From positions 62,001-126,000 of the forward strand of contig CASFGO010000013.1 of assembly GCA_949294335.1 (NCBI GenBank): a stretch of DNA of 64,000 bases, given 5' to 3'. The stretch is from an uncultured bacterium (GTDB lineage Bacteria > Cyanobacteriota > Vampirovibrionia > Gastranaerophilales > Gastranaerophilaceae). Below are positions 43,501 to 50,569 of this stretch, one piece after another; the first letter of the stretch is position 1; every line of letters starts with the position of its first letter. Under the pieces are notes generated by a model. It was not told where the DNA came from and did not search any database. It worked only from the letters and a program-made list of their open reading frames with translations. The position numbers and the translations under genes are program-made.

Positions 43501-46500
43501 AAATGATGAAATACTTAAAATTATAAAAGAAAAAGCTCCTGATGAATATGAAAAATTAACTAAAAAAATAGAATTTGAAACAAACGGAAATATTAATTTT
43601 TCAAATATAATGCTTGAATCAACATCTAATAAAGTAGAATTATCTCAAGAAGAAATCAATAAAAATAACGAAGTAGTAGAACTTATTAAAAAGAACATTT
43701 CTGTACTTGAAAAATCATTTAAAGACTCTGTTGACAATGAAGGTATAAAAATGGATTTAGTTAATGGGTTACGTCAATCAATGTTTTTAGGTACAACAAG
43801 AGCAGATGTTGATAACATATACGCATTAGCACAATCAAACTTAAATAAATTATCTATGGCTGCAGAAGGTAAACTTGTTGATTCAAATGGAAACTCAATC
43901 CCATTTGAAAAAGCTATCGAAATGTTAACAGGCATGAATTTACAAGAAATAAATAATACATATTTAACACATCAAGCATATGGAGAAGCAGGATTAGATC
44001 TTACTCTAGCACTTGTAACTATGCCAGCAGGAGGAGCAGGTGCATTAAAGTTAGTAGGAACAATGGGAACAGTTGGTAAAACCATAAATACAGTTAAAAC
44101 ACTTAGTACAATAACATCAGCAGTAGGTTCAGGTATTGCTGCAGGTGGTACACAGTATTTAGCAGATTCTATAGATATGAATACTAGTATATCTGGAAAT
44201 ACAATGGAACGCCGTGCTTCAGCAGAAAACAAAGCAATGGAAACAGGAATTTCTGCAGCAGTTGGTAGTAGTATAGGTGGTGCAACCGAACAAATAAGCA
44301 CAAAAATAGGTTCTACAACAGGAAAAGTTTTAACACAAGCAGGTGGATATACCGCTGACTTAGGATCTGCAGCAGGCATTACAGGAGGCTTCCATAATGG
44401 TAACTGGCAGGAAGGTTTTACTGAAAATGCAATTATTACAAGTGTAGGTTATATATTAGGTGTTAGAACTGCAGTAAAAATGAATGGTTTAAATTCAAAA
44501 AATTTAGATGATTTATTAAAAATGCATAAACTTAATATTCAAAATAAAGATTTACCAAATCCATTAAATAATTCAAATATAGAAAGTTTAAAGAAATTAA
44601 ACTTTGAAGAAGCAAAAAACTATCTTGATGACAGAGGATTCAAAGTAGAAATTCAAGATAATAAATTAGTTTATTCAGATAATCAAGGAATTCACGAATT
44701 AAGGTTTGATAAAAATTCAGGCATAGTATCAAACATAAATGATATAAGTACAAAATTAACCGATACAGAATTCAAACAAATCATAGATCATATGAAAAAA
44801 TGCGATGAATCAGAATTCAATCGTATTAAACAAGAATTAATTGATGGTGGATTAACAGATGAACAATTAAAAAAATTAGATGAAATTAAACCTAAAAAAA
44901 CAAACAATGAAAATAATAATGAAGAAGAAATTAACAATTCTTCAGAAGAAGATATAATTGAAATTAATAACCAAGAAAAAGTTTCACCAGAAGAAGTTCT
45001 TGAAAATATACTAAATAATAACAAAGGTGCACTTAATGAAAAAGATGCAAACTTTATAAATAAATACATTGATACAAATATTAATAATATTGAAGAATTA
45101 GAAAACATAAAAAAACAACTTGAATCAAGAGTTGGTTATCAAGTTCAAGGTATTGATAATGCACAACAAACAATTAAGAAAATAGAAGCTAGAATTAATA
45201 ATATAAAAGCAAAACAAGCTGAATTCTCTAATATTAAAGAAGCTATTGAATCAAAAATTTCTGCTAAAAAAGGTTTATCTGAACAAGATATTCAAATGGT
45301 AAATGAGTTTATCAAAAAATGCGATACAACAGAAGATTTAGATAATCTATTATCTTTGCTAAAAAATAAAAATATTAAAAAATCTAGCATGTTATCAAAT
45401 TTAATTAAGATTACTGAAAATAAAAAAAATAGTTTAGCTAGTCAAAGACTTGAAATTAATAGTCAAAACTCATCACATATTGAAACAGATCCTATTGATT
45501 ATTCTAAAAAAATAGAAGAATTTAAAACAGCTGAAGAACTAGAAGCATATCGAAATACATTATCAGCAGAAGAACAAGTAAAATTTGACGAAGCTTATAT
45601 GGATAAAGTTCAAGAAAATAAACCTGTTAATCCTACAGAAAAAGTGGACGATATTAAACCTGATGTAAGTTTAAAATCAAAACTTGGACATAGTTTATAT
45701 GCCGTTTATGAAAAAATTATCGACGGAATTAATAACTTAAAAACAATTGTTGATTTTACAACTATAAAAAATAAAATACAAACAGCTTTTGCTTCAACTA
45801 AAGACGTAATGAACGATTTATTAGAAAAATTACATACAAAAGCTAAATCAATAAATCTTGATACCAGACCAAGAGTTAAAATGAATAATTCAGATGAAAT
45901 TAATAATTTAATTCCTGATGAATTAGTAAGAGTTAAAGGTAATAATGGGAAAAATATAGATTCTAGATATATTCAAGCTTCTCAAGACGCACGTGAATTT
46001 ATGAATGAATCAATATTATCAGGAGCATATACTAGAGACCTTAATTCTTATATTGAAACAATAAATCAAATGCATGTTATTTCTGCAAAAGGTAAAAACG
46101 GGAATATTGATTGGTATTCATCAGTTGGTCAAGGAAGTCTTGGAGTAGATGCAGGAGTTATAAGAGGAAAAGGTTCTCTAAGAAATAATAGAGTTGAAAC
46201 AGCTGAATTATCTGAAAACATTGCATTAAGATATGGTGATTCATATAGAACAAGTAATAGTGGTTCTACTGTAAAATTAAAAGGTATACCTAAAGAATAT
46301 TTACCACAAGATTTTGGAACCCAACATTTCTATCCTGATGGTATGGGGCTTAATCACTATTACAAAGAAATGCATAGAACTGCACAAGAAACATTAGATT
46401 TAATAGCAAATGGTGCGACAGAAAAACAATTTTTAGCCAAAATTGCAGAACACTATCAATATGCAGCGAATGCAAGACCATACAGTCAAATAAATAACTC

Positions 46501-46648
46501 TTTATTTATGAATGAAATAAATACACTATTAAAAAAAGCAGGAATGAAAACAATACCTCACGGGAATTTAGATACCGTTGCAATGCATTTACAACCTGAA
46601 ACATTTAAAAAGTATTTTATTGACGAATATTATAAAAATGTATTATAA
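40595..46648 (+). CDS. Giant modular protein: FKG, EF-hand-like, hairpin repeats, LysM, pretoxin-like region, Fic-like C-terminus
   Basis: 2017 residues. LKFKGKDI is at residues 7-14. An EF-hand-like acidic loop (DKVDNNPKDGILDSQE) is at 38-53. Residues about 110-410 are short repeats of the type G-T-x-E-x-x-Y-x-x-D-G, resembling YD/RHS-like hairpins. A LysM-like domain (FGENAARIAKKFGCTKADLL to VGETIIIP) covers about 418-457, suggesting peptidoglycan binding. A Gly/Ala-rich hydrophobic region lies near 1130-1300, like the pretoxin part of polymorphic toxins. A coiled, polar part follows to about 1790. The last 200 residues end in a possible degenerate Fic motif (ARPYSQINNSLFMN). No signal peptide is seen. 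AAGGA precedes the ATG. The domain reading is inference except for LysM and the EF-hand. Confidence 0.7.
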   Translation: MVDFGDLKFKGKDIHSTEIKGGIKRESITDSNLLNIFDKVDNNPKDGILDSQEINVFQQKVIEEAAKRGRDSKLSNREAEQYLASIDISGDSSNLFSFINKLSKESENIKNSQTLADGTIVTEYKDGTKEIIQNGSKIIQNGTTTKKYIQNEKGEYEIAEESFVDPKDGSETVTKFKKGKKTSSVKTYPNGTKEEITYNEDGTTPAKSVKSDSNGNIETITYDSKGLPTAKTTIKDKGQIEEEYTYKDGQALLKSKITGKGTEEEKETVYEYNSNGTTTETSVDKDNNKQILIKKGNDIIKESRTNADGSSYTKIVEEGKITETTIDKNGQKTIKIHETNGNTTTDTVIDKKGKTVNQITKQGENTLKTFIDTDNTKTETLVNASNKRLTQTYTDKKGRTRTVNYDGNGNTTGIVVQFGENAARIAKKFGCTKADLLAANGKSNGEDFEVGETIIIPKEIDADNRNLKNRKSAEEAIRAKQIDAQYRSMGLKNYSRSGEKFEYNGQTYTVIGTMNNRARLLVRDSKGKITVASHDNLILKDSYVQMTNAFDYGEKVTGKAKNKAGEIVNNGDYVRIGEKDKHGRSIVVDKNGKQWIMAHDGTLLKPEYVEASNVYDVMKDNLSTSSYNEDIKYAKVNGKIYYFTKDGKVLDKTKITKIQAEAIIKDLNDGADGSWYNFGTGLGTDEDKMIKANKAIVDPEVLKLINDYYSTEYGNDVKNGKYKSAYEAFLASEISNSEIYTMNADLVGNGAILDQARRDEILLTNLTTYGKKSENRNAALNAVTTRTDYDNLQTAAQEYNKINKIKGHFKDQDALQALLYYQTEGNAGEMDSANRNLTDASKNILTKEEIIRIKAEVGTYYVEEGNNKKAYNSFDKEVYTKMDELLPKGKKVADTASKADRMITGYGDFTNEQIADEAIRYLKIAVENYEDALEQMTGISAVNGGGTGAASIYHQNAEDAATKAFQLIKNDEILKIIKEKAPDEYEKLTKKIEFETNGNINFSNIMLESTSNKVELSQEEINKNNEVVELIKKNISVLEKSFKDSVDNEGIKMDLVNGLRQSMFLGTTRADVDNIYALAQSNLNKLSMAAEGKLVDSNGNSIPFEKAIEMLTGMNLQEINNTYLTHQAYGEAGLDLTLALVTMPAGGAGALKLVGTMGTVGKTINTVKTLSTITSAVGSGIAAGGTQYLADSIDMNTSISGNTMERRASAENKAMETGISAAVGSSIGGATEQISTKIGSTTGKVLTQAGGYTADLGSAAGITGGFHNGNWQEGFTENAIITSVGYILGVRTAVKMNGLNSKNLDDLLKMHKLNIQNKDLPNPLNNSNIESLKKLNFEEAKNYLDDRGFKVEIQDNKLVYSDNQGIHELRFDKNSGIVSNINDISTKLTDTEFKQIIDHMKKCDESEFNRIKQELIDGGLTDEQLKKLDEIKPKKTNNENNNEEEINNSSEEDIIEINNQEKVSPEEVLENILNNNKGALNEKDANFINKYIDTNINNIEELENIKKQLESRVGYQVQGIDNAQQTIKKIEARINNIKAKQAEFSNIKEAIESKISAKKGLSEQDIQMVNEFIKKCDTTEDLDNLLSLLKNKNIKKSSMLSNLIKITENKKNSLASQRLEINSQNSSHIETDPIDYSKKIEEFKTAEELEAYRNTLSAEEQVKFDEAYMDKVQENKPVNPTEKVDDIKPDVSLKSKLGHSLYAVYEKIIDGINNLKTIVDFTTIKNKIQTAFASTKDVMNDLLEKLHTKAKSINLDTRPRVKMNNSDEINNLIPDELVRVKGNNGKNIDSRYIQASQDAREFMNESILSGAYTRDLNSYIETINQMHVISAKGKNGNIDWYSSVGQGSLGVDAGVIRGKGSLRNNRVETAELSENIALRYGDSYRTSNSGSTVKLKGIPKEYLPQDFGTQHFYPDGMGLNHYYKEMHRTAQETLDLIANGATEKQFLAKIAEHYQYAANARPYSQINNSLFMNEINTLLKKAGMKTIPHGNLDTVAMHLQPETFKKYFIDEYYKNVL

Positions 46649-46765
46649 AAATTATCTTGTTTAAAGAAGCATTTTTTAATATCTAATAATCTTTAATTTA
46701 CATATTATAAACTACATATAAATTATTCATTTGAAATTTTAACAAATGAATAATATCATTAGTAT

Positions 46766-47710
46766 ATGATTATTCAATTTTTAAATTTATACAATTCTAT
46801 TAATGAAGGAATATTTAATAATTTAGACAACTTTATTACATCAATTTACCTCCCTGAATGGTTTACAGATGCGATAATAGATAGTTTACATATTCTACCT
46901 TTTTTATTTGTTGTATTTGTAATTATTGAAATAGTAGAATACTTTTTTACCAATAAAATTAATAACTTAATCAAAACTTCTGAAAAATATTCAATTATAT
47001 TAGGTAGCACCTTAGCAATCATTCCTCAATGTGGTTTTTCGATAATCGCAACATCATTATATTTTAAAAGATATTTAACAAAAGGAGCCTTAATTGCAAT
47101 ATACCTAGCAACATCTGATGAAGCAATTCCAATATTACTATCACAACCTAATACACTTCACTATATTATTCCAATTATTTCTATTAAAATACTTGTTGCA
47201 ATTTCTGCAGGATACTTAATTGACTTTATTCTTAAAGATAATAAATATATTCCGATAAAAGAAAATATAGAAGAACATTCTGGCTGTTGTCATCATTCTA
47301 TTGATGAAAAACACCCTAAAGAATTAATAATACACCCTATTAAACACACTATAAATATTTTTTCATTTATACTGTTGATTACAATTTTATTAAATTTCTT
47401 TATTGATATATGTCTTAAATATTCATTTATACATAATTTATTCCACAATCTTAAATATTTTGCTCCTGTATTCACTAGTATTATTGGACTTATCCCTAAT
47501 TGTGCAATATCTGTAGGTTTAACTATGTTATTAATTAATGGAACTTTAAATTTTAGTTCGGTAATTGCTGGTTTACTATCAAATGCAGGACTAGGAATTC
47601 TTATACTTTTTAAAGATAACAAAAATTTACAAGATAGTACAAAAATTATATCTATATTATTATGTATTAGTATAATTATAGGTTTAATTTTACAAAGCTT
47701 TAATTTATAA
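46766..47710 (+). CDS. Putative heavy-metal permease (ArsP_2/manganese-exporter-like)
   Basis: 314 residues with about eight to ten membrane helices in two related halves. Each half has a proline/cysteine motif: PQCGFS near residues 90-95 and PNCAIS near residues 249-254. A His/Cys-rich loop (GCCHHS, near residues 173-178) joins the halves. This matches the membrane family annotated as putative arsenic or manganese exporters. The transported ion is uncertain; the His/Cys loop fits a soft or transition metal. No ribosome site is visible; TATCAT lies six bases before the ATG. mscS follows after 29 bases. Confidence 0.7.
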   Translation: MIIQFLNLYNSINEGIFNNLDNFITSIYLPEWFTDAIIDSLHILPFLFVVFVIIEIVEYFFTNKINNLIKTSEKYSIILGSTLAIIPQCGFSIIATSLYFKRYLTKGALIAIYLATSDEAIPILLSQPNTLHYIIPIISIKILVAISAGYLIDFILKDNKYIPIKENIEEHSGCCHHSIDEKHPKELIIHPIKHTINIFSFILLITILLNFFIDICLKYSFIHNLFHNLKYFAPVFTSIIGLIPNCAISVGLTMLLINGTLNFSSVIAGLLSNAGLGILILFKDNKNLQDSTKIISILLCISIIIGLILQSFNL

Positions 47711-47739
47711 AAATTAAACGTAAAATAAGGAAATTCATA

Positions 47740-48585
47740 ATGATAGATACATCTAATTTTATAAATGAAAAATGGTTTATGACAATTGTTCATCTTGTAT
47801 TTTTTTATGCAGTTATTAAATTGTCAAATCTTTTAATCGACAAATTTATTACAAAAATAACAAAATACAAAGAAGATTTCGAATTAAAAAAACAACTATT
47901 CACACTAAAATCAATTTTTAAATCAATTGCAGATACTATAATCGTAATTTTTGCAATTATGTTTATTCTTAACAACTTAGGTATAGATATAAGACCAATC
48001 CTAACAGCAGCTGGTGTTTTAGGTGTTGCAGTTGGTTTTGGTGCAAAAAGATTTTTTGAAGATATAATAACAGGCTTTTCACTTCTATTGGAAGGTCAAA
48101 TTAGAGTTGGAGATTACGTTGAAATTTCAGACCACAAAGGTGTGGTTGAAAAAGCTGATATTAAATTAGTAAAACTAAGAGATTTACAAGGTCGAGTTCA
48201 CTATATTAGAAATGGAATGATTGATACGGTTATAAATTATACAAGAGATTATTCTTATTATGTTTTTGATATAGGAGTAGCATATAAAGAAAATATTGAT
48301 TATGTAATCTCTGTACTTAGAGAACTTGGAGAAAATTTTAGAGAAAATTCTCCTGAAAAAGAATACATACTAGCACCATTAGAAATTTTAGGACTTGAAA
48401 AATTTGATGATTCAGCAATCATTATAAGAGCAAGATTTAAAACTGTACCTATTAAACAGTGGGAAGTAGGTCGAGCATTTAATCTAAAAATTAAAGAAAA
48501 GTTTGATGAATTAGGAATAGAAATACCATTCCCTCAAAGGACTATTCATGTTGAAAGCGATACTCCATTATATAATCGTCCATAA
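47740..48585 (+). CDS. mscS: MscS-family mechanosensitive channel
   Basis: 281 residues. Three membrane segments are followed by the MscS pore helix (ILTAAGVLGVAVGFGAKRFFEDIITG, about residues 87-112), then the beta domain with GDYVEIS and GVVEKADIKLVKLRDLQGRVHYIRNG, and the C-terminal alpha/beta vestibule. It releases small osmolytes under membrane tension. Its last 44 bases overlap the antisense GNAT gene. AAGGAAAT lies before the ATG. Confidence 0.93.
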   Translation: MIDTSNFINEKWFMTIVHLVFFYAVIKLSNLLIDKFITKITKYKEDFELKKQLFTLKSIFKSIADTIIVIFAIMFILNNLGIDIRPILTAAGVLGVAVGFGAKRFFEDIITGFSLLLEGQIRVGDYVEISDHKGVVEKADIKLVKLRDLQGRVHYIRNGMIDTVINYTRDYSYYVFDIGVAYKENIDYVISVLRELGENFRENSPEKEYILAPLEILGLEKFDDSAIIIRARFKTVPIKQWEVGRAFNLKIKEKFDELGIEIPFPQRTIHVESDTPLYNRP

Positions 48586-49042
48586 CAAAACCTTCTCCAA
48601 TATCTGTAACAAGAGAATTAATTTGTTTTAATCCCCACTTTTTGTAGGCATTAATTGTATCTGTATTATACTTGTTAACGGTTAATTGAATTGAATTTTT
48701 ATGACACAATTGAGCAATTTTTTTAATTTTTTCAAAGGTTTGTCTTCCAAAACCTTTTGCTCGATAATCTTTTGATATATACAATTTTGACAAAAATAAA
48801 TATTCATCCTTATTTGTAACACCAAAATATCCAATATTTTCAGAACTATTATTAATAAAATAATATTGATAATTTTCATTAATAATTTGTTTGATTATAG
48901 CCGGCTTAGATTGAAAACATTTCAACATATATTCTATTTGTTCATCAGAAAGTTTATCTTTCCAATATTCATGCCAAATTGCATCAGCTAAAACAACTAA
49001 TTCATCAATATTATCAAAATTAACTTGTTGAAAAATAAGCAT
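48542..49042 (-). CDS. GNAT-family N-acetyltransferase
   Basis: 166 residues from ATG 49042; a longer frame upstream starts with hydrophobic residues unlike the family. The acetyl-CoA motif A is visible as LYISKDYRAKGFGRQTFEKI near residues 80-99, where RAKGFGR stands for the usual Q/RxxGxG/A. NAYKKWGLKQI near residues 131-141 is motif B. The substrate is unknown. Its 3' end overlaps mscS by 44 bases in convergent orientation. Confidence 0.82.
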   Translation of the reverse strand: MLIFQQVNFDNIDELVVLADAIWHEYWKDKLSDEQIEYMLKCFQSKPAIIKQIINENYQYYFINNSSENIGYFGVTNKDEYLFLSKLYISKDYRAKGFGRQTFEKIKKIAQLCHKNSIQLTVNKYNTDTINAYKKWGLKQINSLVTDIGEGFVMDDYIMEYRFQHE

Positions 49043-49078
49043 ATAATTACTATAATAAATATATTCAAGGAGTTCAAT

Positions 49079-49273
49079 ATGCAAGAAAATGAAGAAAATA
49101 ACAATATGATAGAAGAATTTGCTAAAAACATTGACAAAGCAAAACTTGCAGGGCAAATTCAATCATACCTAAAAGGTGGAAAAGAAGGTATGTTCAAAGA
49201 GAAAAAATCAGAATTTGAATATAAAAAAGATATTATAAAAATGTTATTAGAAAGAAAAAGAAATGGTCTATAA
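49079..49273 (+). CDS. Small charged protein, hypothetical
   Basis: 64 residues starting MQENEENNNMIEEF, with a Lys-rich helical remainder (KIDKAKLAGQ- and KKDIIKMLLERKR-like). AAGGAG lies eight bases before ATG 49079, better than the in-frame ATG at 49025. It overlaps the next gene by eleven bases, suggesting translational coupling. No family is recognised. Confidence 0.55.
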   Translation: MQENEENNNMIEEFAKNIDKAKLAGQIQSYLKGGKEGMFKEKKSEFEYKKDIIKMLLERKRNGL

Positions 49274-49898
49274 AAAATTTAAAATTTTTACTGTTTTTTT
49301 ATGCATAATATTAGGATTAAACTCATTTGCAAAAGATGAATATGTTGATTTAGAAAGTTTAAATATTAAATCCAATGCACAAATGACAAAATCACAATAC
49401 GAAAATGCAAAAAAAATATTGTATCAATTACAAAAAGAAACTCCAAAACAATTTAATAATAATTACGGTCCTTTTTTAGCAGCAATTTACGATGAGAAGG
49501 GAAATCTTATTGCAAAAGCACAAAACAGTGTTATTCCATCTTGTGATTGTACAAACCATGCAGAAATGAATGCTATCAGACTAGCCCAAAAAACATTAAA
49601 AACATATGATTTATCTCCATATAATCTTAGTATATATGTAACAGCAGAACCTTGCATAATGTGTGCAGGAGGCATTATGTGGTCAGGAATAAAGAATGTA
49701 TATTTTAGTGTATATTCAAAGGATGTCGAATCAATAACAGGCTTTGATGAAGGCTTCAAACCTGATTGGATTGCTCAATTTAAAAACAGAGGAATCAATG
49801 TATATGGAGGAATTGAACAAGATTTTGGCAAAAAAGTATTAAATGAATATGTTTCTGAGGGGAAAAAGATATACAAACCAAATCGCTATGAAAATTAA
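49263..49898 (+). CDS. Nucleoside/guanine deaminase-like protein with a signal peptide
   Basis: 211 residues. Residues 1-23 form a Sec signal (MVYKKFKIFTVFLCIILGLNSFA), cleaved before KDEY. The cytidine/deoxycytidylate deaminase zinc motifs follow: HAEMNAI near residues 100-106 (HAE supplies His and the catalytic Glu) and PCIMCAGGIMWSGI near residues 131-144 (PCxxC supplies two cysteines). It resembles guanine deaminases and tRNA adenosine deaminases, but those are cytosolic and lack signals. A periplasmic or secreted purine/pyrimidine deaminase is the straightforward reading. Confidence 0.8.
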   Translation: MVYKKFKIFTVFLCIILGLNSFAKDEYVDLESLNIKSNAQMTKSQYENAKKILYQLQKETPKQFNNNYGPFLAAIYDEKGNLIAKAQNSVIPSCDCTNHAEMNAIRLAQKTLKTYDLSPYNLSIYVTAEPCIMCAGGIMWSGIKNVYFSVYSKDVESITGFDEGFKPDWIAQFKNRGINVYGGIEQDFGKKVLNEYVSEGKKIYKPNRYEN

Positions 49899-50290
49899 TT
49901 ATTTACCCCCCAACCGCGTTTTTCAATTTTTGTATCAAAAATATTATTATTAATAAGTCGTTGAATTTTCTTTATTCCAAAGATTTCGCCACCAAATTCA
50001 TTAAAAGTAGCTTTATCAATTTCTCTAACTGCTGTATGTTTAGTAACTGGAATTACATCATTAGTTTTAACACGAAAACCAGATCTTGATAAAATAAATG
50101 TCTTTGTATTACCTGTAGCATTTTTTCCAGTAATAGCAACACTATCATATTTTAATGCTCTTTGATATATATTACTATAGCCATCTTGTATTAAGCCTTG
50201 AGCAAAACGATTTACGGCTTTTCCTTTTGGAGTATTCATATTTATAATTTTTTGAATTGTAGTAAATGGTTTAGTTAATACTTTAGTCAT
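49895..50290 (-). CDS. Hypothetical protein
   Basis: 131 residues, basic, with no signal peptide or membrane helix. The N-terminus is MTKVLTKPFTTIQKIINM, and the middle contains a short SRSGFRVKTNDVIPV strand-rich part. AAGGAG precedes the ATG at good spacing, supporting real expression. The stop codon overlaps the convergent deaminase gene by four bases. I do not recognise a family. Confidence 0.55.
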   Translation of the reverse strand: MTKVLTKPFTTIQKIINMNTPKGKAVNRFAQGLIQDGYSNIYQRALKYDSVAITGKNATGNTKTFILSRSGFRVKTNDVIPVTKHTAVREIDKATFNEFGGEIFGIKKIQRLINNNIFDTKIEKRGWGVNN

Positions 50291-50353
50291 AGATAAATCT
50301 CCTTATAATTATAATAATAAAAAACTAATAAAAAAATTTTTTGCTAGTTTTAA

Positions 50354-50371
50354 TTGTGATTTTTATAACGA
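50354..50371. promoter_or_regulatory. Weak Rex-operator-like sequence upstream of adhE
   Basis: TTGTGA, six bases, TAACGA resembles the Rex consensus TTGTGA-N6-TCACAA with a poor right half. It lies upstream of the likely adhE promoter. Rex is encoded 3 kb downstream and commonly controls adhE. Confidence 0.3.
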
Positions 50372-50443
50372 TATATGATTAATTAAAAAGTTATTATTTT
50401 TATAAAGAAAATATTAAGTTTTCTACAAATTCATTAATATTGT

Positions 50444-50495
50444 TTGACATTAAAGTTTTTAGATGTACGATAATTAATAAGTGTAAAAATCACAA
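50444..50495 (+). promoter_or_regulatory. Likely adhE promoter with a possible operator at the start site
   Basis: TTGACA (50444-50449) is a perfect -35 hexamer. TACGAT (spacing 16) or GATAAT (spacing 19) could be the -10. GTGTAAAAATCACAA at 50481-50495 overlaps the expected start of transcription and has a weak dyad whose right half (TCACAA) matches a Rex half-site. Confidence 0.45.
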
Positions 50496-50569
50496 TATAC
50501 AAAATCAATTTTTAAATCAAAATATGTTCATACTTTTTATAGAAAATGGTAAAAAAAGGAGATTAAAAC

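Noticed and set aside
42204-45108. Minus-strand ORFs inside the giant gene
   Set aside because: They are shadows of a long, well-formed plus-strand frame.
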